DNA of 64,000 bases from Desulfobacterium sp. (GTDB lineage: Bacteria > Desulfobacterota > Desulfobacteria > Desulfobacterales > Desulfobacteraceae): positions 24,797-88,796 of the forward strand of contig JAEINR010000018.1 in the NCBI GenBank assembly GCA_016342325.1, in the 5' to 3' direction. Positions 17,946 to 27,442 of this stretch are shown here, piece by piece. The stretch's first letter is position 1; every line of letters begins with the position of its first letter. The translations under genes were made by a program, and so were the position numbers. Under the pieces are notes generated by a model. That model was not told the origin of the DNA and ran no database searches. It saw nothing but the letters and a program-made list of their open reading frames with translations.

Positions 17946-18401
17946 ATGGATTCAGCTGACATATTTTCCGGAGAAACCAGAGAAAGACAACTTGCAAGAC
18001 AAGGTAACACAATGGGATTTTTCGCGATATTGTTAGCTTTTTTTTATACCATGTTTCCATTAAACGCCTACGGAATGGATGCTGTTTTTGGTATTGTCGT
18101 GTCCATGGACAGGGAGGAAAAGAAGATGGTGGTTGCCCCGCTCTCTCCGCCCGGAGAGAGCCAACAGACATCAAACGCCCCGGGCGAAATACCGGAGAAT
18201 ATCACCGTGCTGTTTTCCCTGGTGCAACTTCCCGACTGCATACGAAAAGACGGCCCTGTGAGATTGTGGGGTGAATTTGTTTCTGATGCCCCAGCCACTT
18301 TCAAGGCAAGCTATATAAGAGGCATGGGCAAAGGGCACACCCATGACCCGACAGGGGTGCGTGGAAGGTTTGAAAAAGGAAGGGGCGGTGCAGGCAGATG
18401 A
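17946..18401 (+). CDS. Exported or membrane-anchored hypothetical protein of the sensor operon
   Basis: Protein of 151 residues (129 if the second start at 18012 is used). A hydrophobic segment GFFAILLAFFYTMFPLNAYG serves as signal peptide or anchor; the rest is polar, with FGIVVSMDREEKKMVVAPL and NITVLFSLVQLPDCIRKDG, suggesting a small periplasmic beta-rich domain. GGAG with a 7-base gap precedes ATG 17946; AAGG with 7 bases precedes ATG 18012, which would give a more normal signal peptide. Its stop overlaps the kinase start (ATGATG/TGA), so it is probably translated with the kinase and may modulate it. No family recognised. Confidence 0.65.
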   Translation: MDSADIFSGETRERQLARQGNTMGFFAILLAFFYTMFPLNAYGMDAVFGIVVSMDREEKKMVVAPLSPPGESQQTSNAPGEIPENITVLFSLVQLPDCIRKDGPVRLWGEFVSDAPATFKASYIRGMGKGHTHDPTGVRGRFEKGRGGAGR

Positions 18402-20089
18402 TGGGGCTTCCTGGAAAAAAAAACGGTTCTGAAAAAAAAGGTGATGCGCCCTACCCGTTCTACCGATTAAAGCCCGGTTGGCGGGGAAATCTCGCTATTT
18501 TTGGTCTCCTGGGGATGCTGATCATCACCTATTTCTACTGGCAGATCCGGCTCGCTGAAAAGACCTTTACCGACCATGTCAACGAACACGCAAGAATGGT
18601 GGCCGGGCTTATTCAGCTCAATGCCAAGGGTGCGGTCGCCTCTCAAAATGTGGTGGAAGAGATCATTTCAACCTTTCTGGGAAATTCGGCGCGTTTCATC
18701 GATTATTTAGATGCTGTGGCGCCCTTTTCAGAGATGGAGCTCACCGCTTTTGCCTCCGAGACAGGCCTGAGCGGCATAAGAATCTTAGAAAAAGGAGGTG
18801 AGTACAGGGAAGGTCCCAGCCAATGGTTATCCCTTGATAAGCATCGAGGCATGGCTGACAATCCTCGTTTTTCCCATCTTACCAAGAAGAGCCTCTACTG
18901 CTATTCCCTGCCAAGACCGGAAAACATGGGCACGGTTCTCGTGGGACTCACGGACGTCAGGATCGAGGCGTTCCAAAGACAGATCGGACTTCTTCATCTC
19001 CTGGAGATGCTTCCCGGCACAGGCGGCATACGCTATATCCGCATGGAGAAACCCGCATCCCCATCCCCGGGCAGCATCACCGAGCCGATCATCAGGATTT
19101 ACGCAAAAAAGGCTGACAAAATCGCCGAAGCACGACTTTCGCTTGGTGACGATATTCTTGTCATAGGGATGGACGCCAAACAGTTTCTCATCAGGGTCGA
19201 CCAGCTATGGAAGGAGTTTATCGTTTTCAGTACCATTCTCATCCTGTCCGGCGTGTTTTTTTCATGGCTCCTCCTCCGCAACCAGAGAGCATACCTGAAT
19301 GAGGTCCAAAATTTTGAGCGAAGGCTTGCCAAGGAAACAGAGGATGCATCCCTTGGGAGGGCATCGGCATCCATCACCCATGAGATCCGAAACCCTCTGA
19401 ACGCCATCAGCATGGGGCTGCAGAGGCTTCAACTCGAAGGGGATGAATTGAACGAAGAACACAGGGAACTGGTCGCCAACCTCCTCAAGGCGGTCAAACG
19501 GACAGACGGGATCATCTCAGGGCTCAGACGCTTCGCAGGTCCGGTAAAGCCTCTCCTAACCCGGGTATACCCGGACTCTGTCATAAGACATATCCTTTTG
19601 CTGTACAAGGAAGAGTACAGCAAAAGGGGGATAACGGTAGAGTACAGGCCCGATTATACAGGCACCGTTTCCGCCGATCTCGCACTTCTTGAAGAGGCCA
19701 TGGAAAATCTGATCAAAAACGCGATTGAGGCCCAACCGGATGGCGGCGATATTTTCCTAGGACTTTCCAGAAAAGAGAACGCCATCGTCATCTCCATCGC
19801 AAACAACGGCTTTTCCTTATCCGAAGATGACACGAAAAAGATACTCCAGCCCTATTTTACAACAAAGACAAGGGGATCGGGTCTTGGACTGGCCATTGTT
19901 TCAAGAATCATCAGGGGCCACGGCGGCCATCTCAAAATTCAGGTTAAAAAACCCGGCCGACTCAAGATAGATCTATCTATCCCGGTAAACGCCCATGGAA
20001 GCGGAGTTGAACTAAACCTCCTGAAACCATCATCTGTTTTACCCCAACCGATTATCACAGGCGAGGACCATGAGAATACTTGTAGTTGA
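18398..20089 (+). CDS. Membrane sensor histidine kinase, ZraS/NtrB-type
   Basis: Sensor kinase of 563 residues. Membrane helices lie at about 29-48 and 270-295 and enclose a periplasmic region of about 220 residues. A HisKA domain follows with ASITHEIRNPLNAISMG (phospho-His near 326), then HATPase with N box (ENLIKNAIEAQ) and G boxes (TTKTRGSGLGLAIV). The 3' end overlaps the response regulator by 20 bases. The layout matches the ZraS/HydH family, which responds to envelope stress or metals. The actual signal is unknown. Confidence 0.93.
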   Translation: MMGLPGKKNGSEKKGDAPYPFYRLKPGWRGNLAIFGLLGMLIITYFYWQIRLAEKTFTDHVNEHARMVAGLIQLNAKGAVASQNVVEEIISTFLGNSARFIDYLDAVAPFSEMELTAFASETGLSGIRILEKGGEYREGPSQWLSLDKHRGMADNPRFSHLTKKSLYCYSLPRPENMGTVLVGLTDVRIEAFQRQIGLLHLLEMLPGTGGIRYIRMEKPASPSPGSITEPIIRIYAKKADKIAEARLSLGDDILVIGMDAKQFLIRVDQLWKEFIVFSTILILSGVFFSWLLLRNQRAYLNEVQNFERRLAKETEDASLGRASASITHEIRNPLNAISMGLQRLQLEGDELNEEHRELVANLLKAVKRTDGIISGLRRFAGPVKPLLTRVYPDSVIRHILLLYKEEYSKRGITVEYRPDYTGTVSADLALLEEAMENLIKNAIEAQPDGGDIFLGLSRKENAIVISIANNGFSLSEDDTKKILQPYFTTKTRGSGLGLAIVSRIIRGHGGHLKIQVKKPGRLKIDLSIPVNAHGSGVELNLLKPSSVLPQPIITGEDHENTCS

Positions 20090-21398
20090 CGACGAAGAGA
20101 TGCAGCGTTCGCTCTTAATGGGGTTTCTGCAAAAACAGGGATTTAAGGTTGTTGATGCAGCAAACGGCCATGAAGCGTTGCTCCGGTTTTCGGAGGCCCC
20201 TTTTCAGCTTGTGCTTCTGGATCACAGGATGCCGGACCTGTCAGGCGACCAAGTCCTCAAGAGAATGAAGGAAAGCAATCCACTGGTGCGTGGAATCATG
20301 ATAACCGCCTTCGGTTCCGTTGACACCGCCGTTAAAGTAATGAAGCTCGGGGCAGACGATTTCCTAGAAAAGCCGGTTGATCTCACCCTGCTCCTGAAAA
20401 AGATTCAGAGGATAGAAAACGCGGTCATGGTCGAGGAAGAGGCTGCCACCGTGGAAAGTTTTATGGACGAAGTGAAACTGCCGATGAAGGTCATTGGCAA
20501 AAGTAAGGCAATGAAAGAGACGCTCTCCCTGGTCAGAAGAATCGCGCCCACCCAATGGACGGTCCTGATAAAAGGCGAAACAGGCACGGGAAAGGAGCTG
20601 ATTGCCCGGCTCATCCATTTTTTGAGCTCAAGACGCCAAAAGCCGTTTATTGAGGTCAACTGCGCGGCCATACCTGAAGCTCTTTTTGAATCTGAACTCT
20701 TCGGCCATGAAAAGGGAGCGTTCACCGGCGCATCTTCAAACAGAAAAGGCCGGTTCGAAATGGCCGAGGGCGGCACCATATTCCTTGATGAAATCGGAGA
20801 ACTGCCCCTGAGTCTCCAGCCGAAACTGCTGCGGGCCCTCCAGGGAAAAAGGATCACCAGGGTAGGAAGTGACACTGAGATCCCCGTTGACACGCGGGTT
20901 CTTGCGGCCACCAACAGGGACCTCCGGACAATGGTCGAGGAGGGCCTTTTCAGGGAGGATCTTTATTATCGCCTGAATGTTCTCGATATCGGCATGCCGC
21001 CCCTGCGGCGTCGCAAGGAGGACATTCCCATTTTAATCGATTTTTTCATGGAAAGGTATGGGACCCGCCATCTCAGGTTTGACGCGGATGCCATGGCAAC
21101 CCTTATCAAGTATACGTTTCCCGGCAATGTCAGGGAACTTGAGCACATGATCCAGAGAACGGTAACCCTCTGCAGGTCAGCCGTTATTACCTCCCAGGAT
21201 CTGCCGGGAGCAATACGGTTTTACCAGGCTGCCGACAACGGAAGCCTTACGGAAAGACTCAAAGCCGTTGAAAGACAGATGCTGGGAAACGCCCTTGAAG
21301 AAAATGGCTGGATCCAGACCCAGGCTGCCGACGCCCTTGGCATAAGTGAACGGGTGCTAAGGTATAAGATGAAAAAACACCAGCTCAAAAGGCCTTAA
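20070..21398 (+). CDS. NtrC/ZraR-family sigma-54 response regulator
   Basis: Response regulator of 442 residues: receiver domain with phospho-acceptor Asp near 51 (LVLLDHRMPDLSG), AAA+ domain with Walker A GETGTGKE, GAFTGA loop and IFLDEIGE, and C-terminal Fis-type helix-turn-helix (QAADALGISERVLRYKM). It is the partner of the overlapping kinase. The TCGACA dyads and -24/-12 promoter at 17184-17288 are plausible targets, which would make this a self-contained envelope-response module. Confidence 0.95.
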   Translation: MRILVVDDEEMQRSLLMGFLQKQGFKVVDAANGHEALLRFSEAPFQLVLLDHRMPDLSGDQVLKRMKESNPLVRGIMITAFGSVDTAVKVMKLGADDFLEKPVDLTLLLKKIQRIENAVMVEEEAATVESFMDEVKLPMKVIGKSKAMKETLSLVRRIAPTQWTVLIKGETGTGKELIARLIHFLSSRRQKPFIEVNCAAIPEALFESELFGHEKGAFTGASSNRKGRFEMAEGGTIFLDEIGELPLSLQPKLLRALQGKRITRVGSDTEIPVDTRVLAATNRDLRTMVEEGLFREDLYYRLNVLDIGMPPLRRRKEDIPILIDFFMERYGTRHLRFDADAMATLIKYTFPGNVRELEHMIQRTVTLCRSAVITSQDLPGAIRFYQAADNGSLTERLKAVERQMLGNALEENGWIQTQAADALGISERVLRYKMKKHQLKRP

Positions 21399-21706
21399 CC
21401 CGTTAGGATTTCATCGACGCCTGTCCCTGAGGTTGGAGCGGGCGAAATCGTAAAAAAGCCCCATCCTAAAAAAATTACCCCATTGACATTTTACCCTTGA
21501 CCCTCCTTTAAAACCGTGAAAAAGATAAGGGTACCGCTTCCGGTAATCGTTGCTTTGTCTCTTAACACATCGTTGTCACATTTTTAAATCGTTTTGGATT
21601 CGCCCATGGAGTTGCGTGTCTTTGCACGAACCATGTAACCCAGGGGGCGGAGCTTTCTCCAGTATCTATACCGGTACCGGGAGAAAAAATCGTCAAGGGG
21701 ATTGCA
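21399..21706 (+). other. Spacer before the signalling/pilus cluster
   Basis: 308 bases without a gene. TTGACA at 21483-21488 has only a poor -10 (TTTAAA) behind it, and I see no -24/-12 element. AAGGGG before the kinase ATG is the ribosome site. No terminator with T-run was found after the regulator gene. Confidence 0.4.
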
Positions 21707-23506
21707 ATGAAAAAAAAGATAACAACCATGGGATTGTTGATCCTGGTGGTCATTGGAATCGTCGGAATCGCCTATTCCCAGCAGAACAACCTTCGGCGCC
21801 TGGAATTGAAAAAACTCAGGCAGACGGGCATCTCCCTCATTGGCCTGCTCTCTGTGTCAGCCACGGCAAAAGGAATGACTGACAACACCGATGCCCTGGT
21901 CCGGACCCTCGCCATGCTTCATTCAACCCACCACCTTGTGTACTGCATCATCGACAACCTGGAAACCGGGTCCTCCCTGATTTTTGCCCCCCGGGCCATG
22001 GACGCTGATATCCCCGACCATGTCACCACAAAGGCCGCCCATACCACAGGGCTAACGATTCAACGCTTCAACACACCGGCCAACACCCATGTCACTGAAT
22101 TTTCAAACCCTGTTTTCAAGCAAGGGGCTCCCGCAGCCCGGGTGCGCCTGGGGATGATAGAACCAACGATATCCATATTCACCCTGGAAGCCCTTGTGTT
22201 GCCGGGGAAGATCGCATTGATTATCCTGTTTGCCATGATCTGTGAATATTATTGGTTCATTCGAATGGTCGACTCTCTCCAGCCCATGGATGGGGAACCG
22301 ATCCCCGAAAAAAAAAGGGCCGGCCGGGAAAACAACCTTATCAAGGTCATTGACAATACCAGGGGCCTGCTTGACGAACTGTTTCAGCAGATTAAACAAT
22401 CGGAAAACAACACCCGGAAACTCTCCTCCCGGGTGTCGATCATGGAATTTGAAAACAGGCAATTACTGAACATCTTCGACGCCCTTGATTTTGGCATCCT
22501 TATCCTGGATTCCCGGGAGACCATCTTCTACGTTAACACCTACTTCCTGGCCCTGCTGGGATCAGAACGGGCCACCATGCTTGATCAGCCCTTTGACGAG
22601 GCCATCGACCATGGGGCACTCAAGGAGTTTATTTTACAGCAAAACCTCATGCAGCAGGCAGGTGGCGGCCGTCAACGGGAGACAACGTTTCCGGATAACC
22701 GACCGGACCGGGTTTACAGGCTTGGCTCCAACCCTCTTTTGGACTTGGAAGAGGCCCTGTTCGGAAGGCTTATCATCGTGACCGACATCACCAAGGAGAA
22801 GAAATCCGAGCACGCAAAACAGGATTTCGTCACCCATATCGCCCATGAACTGAGGACCCCCCTGACCAACATCAAGGCATACAACGAGTTGCTCATGGAC
22901 GGAGAAGTCACTTCCCCGGAGATGCAGAAGGAGTTTTTCAATACCATCAACGGCGAAACAAACCGCCTGGCAACCCTGATCTCAAGCATTTTAAATCTTG
23001 CCGAAATGGAGATCGGACAGGTGTCCATCCATGGGGACCTGGTCAAGACAGAATGGCTCGTGGAAAGCGCCATGGAGGCAATGACGGCCGTTGCAAAAGA
23101 AAAGGAGATCTCCCTCAAAACCGAACTGCCGGACAATTTCCCCCTCCTCACCGGGGATAAGGAGATGCTTAAATCCGCCCTGATCAACCTTTTGGGCAAT
23201 GCCGTCAAATACACCCCGGAACAGGGGGAGGTGGTTTTCTCCCTGGAAGAAGACCAGGAGACGGTGATCTTCAAGGTGACGGACACGGGCTACGGCATAG
23301 ATGACCAGGACCTGCCCCATATCTTTGATAAATTTTACCGGTCTGAAAACGACCAGGTGGTCCAGGAACAGGGCAGCGGGCTTGGACTTGCCATCACCTC
23401 GGAAATAATCAGGCTCCACGACGGATTCATTGAAGTGGAAAGCACACCGGGTTCGGGAAGCAGCTTCACGACCACATTACCCAAAAAGGAGTATCTCATT
23501 GGCTAG
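21707..23506 (+). CDS. Sensor histidine kinase with PAS domain
   Basis: Membrane kinase of 599 residues. Helices at about 7-25 and 166-184 border a periplasmic domain. A coiled linker is followed by a PAS domain (about 255-350, NIFDALDFGILILDS), HisKA with FVTHIAHELRTPLTNIKAY and an HATPase domain (NLLGNAVKYTPEQGE, DTGYGIDD, GSGLGLAIT). This is the PhoR/WalK-like branch. It overlaps the single-domain receiver gene downstream, so it probably feeds that receiver at the head of the pilus operon. Confidence 0.93.
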   Translation: MKKKITTMGLLILVVIGIVGIAYSQQNNLRRLELKKLRQTGISLIGLLSVSATAKGMTDNTDALVRTLAMLHSTHHLVYCIIDNLETGSSLIFAPRAMDADIPDHVTTKAAHTTGLTIQRFNTPANTHVTEFSNPVFKQGAPAARVRLGMIEPTISIFTLEALVLPGKIALIILFAMICEYYWFIRMVDSLQPMDGEPIPEKKRAGRENNLIKVIDNTRGLLDELFQQIKQSENNTRKLSSRVSIMEFENRQLLNIFDALDFGILILDSRETIFYVNTYFLALLGSERATMLDQPFDEAIDHGALKEFILQQNLMQQAGGGRQRETTFPDNRPDRVYRLGSNPLLDLEEALFGRLIIVTDITKEKKSEHAKQDFVTHIAHELRTPLTNIKAYNELLMDGEVTSPEMQKEFFNTINGETNRLATLISSILNLAEMEIGQVSIHGDLVKTEWLVESAMEAMTAVAKEKEISLKTELPDNFPLLTGDKEMLKSALINLLGNAVKYTPEQGEVVFSLEEDQETVIFKVTDTGYGIDDQDLPHIFDKFYRSENDQVVQEQGSGLGLAITSEIIRLHDGFIEVESTPGSGSSFTTTLPKKEYLIG

Positions 23507-23891
23507 CAGCAAAACCGTTCTCATTGTGGATGACGATTTTCACATCCGAAAGATACTGGAGCTCAAGCTTAAACCCCGCGGCTTTACGATCTTGACGGCC
23601 CCAAACGGCCTCGACGGGCTGGCGCTGCTTCAAGAACAGCATCCGGATGTGCTCATCGTGGACATCAACATGCCGAAACTGGACGGGAAAGCGCTGTGCA
23701 TGATGAGCGAGCCCATGAAAAAAACGCATCCGTTTCTGACCATCGTTATCACCGCCCGTATCAATCCCGAGGAAGAGGTGTGGATGGCGAAACTCCAGGA
23801 GATGCGGTTCATGGAGAAACCCTTTAGTCCGTCAAAGATAGTCGATGCCATTGAGGAATACCTTCACCACAAAAGCAAGGGGAGCCCATGA
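23499..23891 (+). CDS. Single-domain response regulator (CheY-like)
   Basis: Receiver-only protein of 130 residues: VLIVDDD acidic pair, phospho-acceptor Asp near 55 (VLIVDINMPKLDG), Thr/Lys positions VITAR and EKPFSP. The start is TTG at 23499, inside the kinase stop region, with AAAAAGGAG eight bases before. With no output domain it must act by protein contact, probably on the HD-GYP or STAS proteins encoded next. Confidence 0.88.
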   Translation: MASSKTVLIVDDDFHIRKILELKLKPRGFTILTAPNGLDGLALLQEQHPDVLIVDINMPKLDGKALCMMSEPMKKTHPFLTIVITARINPEEEVWMAKLQEMRFMEKPFSPSKIVDAIEEYLHHKSKGSP

Positions 23892-25372
23892 CCTCAACTG
23901 GTTTTGAGAGCCTTTTTACGACCCTCTCCGACCTGTCTTCAGTCAAGCTTGAGATTCGGGATAACCACCGGGTGATCTGGCCCGTGAAGAGGGATTGGCC
24001 ATGCCCGTCCCCGGCATGTATGCAGGATATGGCCCGCAGGGTTATGGAAAATGGAGAGCGTTCGGACAGCAACGGGTCCGGGGCGTTTGAGATCCGTGCC
24101 CTGCCGTTGAAACGCAACAACGCGCCGGTTGCAGTTCTCATGGGCTATCGACAGATCGACCCCCAGGCGCTTCAAACACGGGACAAAGATATAGGAACCT
24201 TTCTCCGCAAGCTTGCAGATCAGGTGGAAACCCGGTGGCGGGAAGAGGAGGATTCCCTCTCCATCGTCAACGAACTTGACCGCTGTTTTGAACAGATCCA
24301 CCTGTATTCCAATGTCGCCACCCAGATCAAGACACTCAGGCTCTCAGGCGAGATGCTTAACCACCTGCTCGAGACAATCCTGGCAAACCTGCGAATGGAT
24401 CTTGCCTTTTCACTGTTGCCCCAACGGCCGGGCTACTCCCTTCAAAGAACCAACCCCGGCCTTGAAGGGCTGTTGCAGCGCCCAAACCATTTCAGCGGGC
24501 GCCTGATCCAGGCCATGGATCTTTCATCTCCCTCCCTGGACGAGGGATATTTCATTGTCAACGACTCCAGGGACCATGCCGGGTTTGCAACACTCCACCC
24601 CCGTCCGTTCCGGTTCCTTGGGGTACGAATCCGCCATGGTGAGAATACCTATGGATGGTTTGGCGTGCTCTCCTTTAACATGGAGGAGATCATTCGGAGA
24701 AGCGAACTGCGGCTATTGATCTCCATTGCCGAACAGATCGGCGTGGTGATCGCCAACAGCGATCTCTACCTTGCCCAGGAAAATTTTGTGATCAACATGG
24801 TGCGCACCCTGGTCTTTGCCATTGAGGCCAAGGACCAGTATACCCGGGGCCACTCTGAACAGGTCCATCATCTGTGCAGGCTCATGGCCGAAGAGATGAA
24901 CCTGGACGAAGAAACCAAACGAATCCTCAGCTGGGCCGCCCTCCTCCACGACATCGGCAAGATCGGCATTCCCGAAGGTATCCTGAACAAGCCCGGCCGT
25001 CTCGACCCAGACGAATATGAGATCATCAAGGGCCATCCTGCCAAGGGGGCCAAGATCCTGACCCCCCTTCTCCAGATTCGAAAAGCCCTTCCCGGCATAC
25101 GGCACCACCACGAGCACTACAACGGCAACGGCTATCCCTCCGGGCTCAAGGGGGAAGAGATCCCTTTTATCGCAAGGATCATCGCCGTTGCAGACACCTT
25201 TGACGCCATCACCTCCAACCGGGCCTATCGAAAGGGAATGCCGTACAGCAAGGGAATCGAGATCATCACCGGGGTGGCGGGCACCCAGCTCGACCCCAAG
25301 CAGGTCCGGGTCTTTGCCCGGATATATGACAAGCACCTCATTTCCCCCATGGACCCGGGGGACTGCCCATGA
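23888..25372 (+). CDS. GAF-like plus HD-GYP cyclic-di-GMP phosphodiesterase
   Basis: Protein of 494 residues. The C-terminal HD-GYP domain (about 305-485) has the metal-binding LLHDIGKIG, HHEHYNGNGYPSGL and ADTFDAITSNRAYRKG motifs, so the active site is complete and hydrolysis of c-di-GMP is expected. The first 300 residues have no membrane segment and look like one or two GAF-like sensory domains. ATGA overlap links it to the receiver gene, and its stop overlaps the STAS gene. In this setting it probably lowers c-di-GMP near the MshE-type ATPase encoded two genes downstream. Confidence 0.92.
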   Translation: MTSTGFESLFTTLSDLSSVKLEIRDNHRVIWPVKRDWPCPSPACMQDMARRVMENGERSDSNGSGAFEIRALPLKRNNAPVAVLMGYRQIDPQALQTRDKDIGTFLRKLADQVETRWREEEDSLSIVNELDRCFEQIHLYSNVATQIKTLRLSGEMLNHLLETILANLRMDLAFSLLPQRPGYSLQRTNPGLEGLLQRPNHFSGRLIQAMDLSSPSLDEGYFIVNDSRDHAGFATLHPRPFRFLGVRIRHGENTYGWFGVLSFNMEEIIRRSELRLLISIAEQIGVVIANSDLYLAQENFVINMVRTLVFAIEAKDQYTRGHSEQVHHLCRLMAEEMNLDEETKRILSWAALLHDIGKIGIPEGILNKPGRLDPDEYEIIKGHPAKGAKILTPLLQIRKALPGIRHHHEHYNGNGYPSGLKGEEIPFIARIIAVADTFDAITSNRAYRKGMPYSKGIEIITGVAGTQLDPKQVRVFARIYDKHLISPMDPGDCP

Positions 25373-25716
25373 CATCCATCGGCACCGATATCACCACCAA
25401 GAACATCAACGGTAAAACCGTCATCATTCCTTCGGCCCCGTTGACCGTTAAAAACAGCGTTGATCTTAAAACCGTGTTCAACGACCTGATGAAACGCGCC
25501 ATCACCGATATCATCCTGGACATGGGCCAGGTCGCCTTTCTTGACAGCGCGGCCCTGGAGCTCTTGATCTCCATGCAGGGTCGGCTCAAACAGGCGGACA
25601 ACGAATTGATCCTCCTGGATATCAACGCGGTGTGCCGGGACATCCTGATATGTACCCGGATGATCAACGGCTTCAAACTCATCTCAAGACACGGCACCCA
25701 AGCCTTGGAACCATGA
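25369..25716 (+). CDS. STAS-domain anti-sigma-factor antagonist-like protein
   Basis: Protein of 115 residues consisting of one STAS domain. DIILDMGQVAFLDSAALELLISMQ carries the usual Asp-Ser region (phosphorylatable Ser in LDSAA). Such proteins are switched by Ser phosphorylation and act in partner-switching. No anti-sigma kinase or PP2C gene is adjacent, so its partner is unknown. It overlaps its neighbours by ATGA at both ends. Confidence 0.88.
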   Translation: MTSIGTDITTKNINGKTVIIPSAPLTVKNSVDLKTVFNDLMKRAITDIILDMGQVAFLDSAALELLISMQGRLKQADNELILLDINAVCRDILICTRMINGFKLISRHGTQALEP

Positions 25717-27428
25717 GAAAGAAACAGATCATACCCAAACGGATGAAGCTCGGAGAGCTCTTGATATTAAAGGGCAAGCTGTCTCCTGAGACCCTCTACG
25801 AGCTGCTGCAGATCCAAAAAACCACCTCCCAAAGCCTGGGAAACATTCTCATCCAGCAAGGGATTCTCACCAAGGCGGAGCTGAACCAGACCCTGTCCGA
25901 GCAGCTGGGGATTCCCCAGATACATCTTCGAAAAGGGCTGGTGGATCCCGCCATCGTCCATCTCCTTGCCAAGGAAAAGGCACTCCAGTTCAATGTCATC
26001 CCGATGTTCAGGGTCGGCAACGTCCTGATCCTGGCCACCAGCGATCCCCACGACTTTTTCAAGCACGACACCATTGCCAAACTCACCGGCCATGAAATCG
26101 AGCTGGTCCTGACCCGGAAGGGCGATATTCGCAAGGCCATTGACGAGTGTTACCAGGACGATGTGGCCATGGATGAGGTGATGACCAGCATCGAGGAGAG
26201 CGAACTCACCCTGGTGGAGTCGGCCGGTGAAGCTGCGGTGAGTGAAATCGCCCAGATGGCAGAAGGAAGTCCGGTCATCAACCTGGCCAACCTCATCCTC
26301 CTCAAGGCCATCCGCAGGAATGCAAGCGACATCCACATCGAACCCCAGCCCGACAAGTTCCGGGTCAGGGCCAGGGTGGACGGACTGCTCTACGAGTTGA
26401 TGAACCACAGCATGGAGAGACACGCCGCCGTGGTCTCCCGGCTCAAAGTGATGGCAAACCTGGACATCTCCCAGCGACGCATTCCCCAGGACGGCAGAAT
26501 CCAGGTGACCCTGGAAGGACGGCTCATCGATCTCAGGTTCTCGTCCATGCCCGGCTTTTACGGTGAAAAGGTGGTGCTGAGAATCCTGGACCAGAGCAAA
26601 TCCATCCTGGATGTCAACACCCTGGGGTTTGAACCCGACGTATTGAAGCGATTCAAGCAACTCCTGCGGCGCTCCTACGGCCTGATCCTCGTCTGCGGCC
26701 CCACGGGTAGTGGAAAGACCACCACCCTCTATTCCGGGGTTTCCATGCTCAACACCATGGAAAAGAACATCGTGGCCATCGAGGATCCCGTGGAATACCA
26801 GCTCTGGGGAATCAACCAGATCCCGGTCAAGGTCTCCATCGGGCTGACCTTTGCCAAGATCCTCAAGCACACCCTGCGCCAGGATCCGGACGTGATCCTG
26901 GTGGGTGAGATCCGGGATCGGGAGACAGCGGAAATCGCCATCCAGGCATCCCTTACCGGCCACCTGGTCCTCTCCACCCTTCACACCAACGACAGCCCCA
27001 GTGCCATCACCCGGCTCCTGGAGATGGGCATCGCCCCCTACCTTGTTTCCTCGGCCCTCCTGGCCGCCATTGGCCAGCGGCTGGTCAGAAGTATCTGCCC
27101 CCACTGCCCCACGGATTTTTATCCCCCAAAGGAGGTACTCGGGGAGCTGGGCCTGGACCCCTCCCAACAGATCCGATTCTCCAGGGGAAAAGGATGCCGT
27201 GAATGCCTCGACTCCGGGTTCAAGGGGCGCACCGGCATCCACGAACTGGTGGAAAACGATGGCGAACTTCAACAGATCATACTCACCAGTCCCACCATCG
27301 ACAAACTCAAGGCGTATTTAAAGAGCCGGGACCACCGGACTCTCCAAACCATCGGCTACCAGAAGGTGATCGACGGACTGACCACCCTGGAAGAGGTCCA
27401 GCGGGCCACCTCGGTGGACATCACCTAG
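25713..27428 (+). CDS. MshE/GspE-type pilus or secretion ATPase with MshEN domain
   Basis: Motor ATPase of 571 residues. Two consecutive 24-residue MshEN half-sites start at KLGELLILKGKLSPETL and SLGNILIQQGILTKAEL, separated by five residues, which is the arrangement known to bind c-di-GMP in MshE. Walker A is GPTGSGKTT, Asp box AIEDPVEY, Walker B VGEIRDRET, His box STLHTND, and zinc Cys pairs CPHC and CREC. The ATG at 25713 overlaps the STAS stop. It is the motor of the pseudopilus machine encoded downstream. Confidence 0.95.
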   Translation: MRKKQIIPKRMKLGELLILKGKLSPETLYELLQIQKTTSQSLGNILIQQGILTKAELNQTLSEQLGIPQIHLRKGLVDPAIVHLLAKEKALQFNVIPMFRVGNVLILATSDPHDFFKHDTIAKLTGHEIELVLTRKGDIRKAIDECYQDDVAMDEVMTSIEESELTLVESAGEAAVSEIAQMAEGSPVINLANLILLKAIRRNASDIHIEPQPDKFRVRARVDGLLYELMNHSMERHAAVVSRLKVMANLDISQRRIPQDGRIQVTLEGRLIDLRFSSMPGFYGEKVVLRILDQSKSILDVNTLGFEPDVLKRFKQLLRRSYGLILVCGPTGSGKTTTLYSGVSMLNTMEKNIVAIEDPVEYQLWGINQIPVKVSIGLTFAKILKHTLRQDPDVILVGEIRDRETAEIAIQASLTGHLVLSTLHTNDSPSAITRLLEMGIAPYLVSSALLAAIGQRLVRSICPHCPTDFYPPKEVLGELGLDPSQQIRFSRGKGCRECLDSGFKGRTGIHELVENDGELQQIILTSPTIDKLKAYLKSRDHRTLQTIGYQKVIDGLTTLEEVQRATSVDIT

Positions 27429-27442
27429 CAAAAGGCGCTCCC

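Noticed and set aside
25767..27272. 501-codon minus-strand frame opposite the MshE-like ATPase
   Set aside because: GC-rich antisense frame; the plus strand has complete Walker and zinc motifs.
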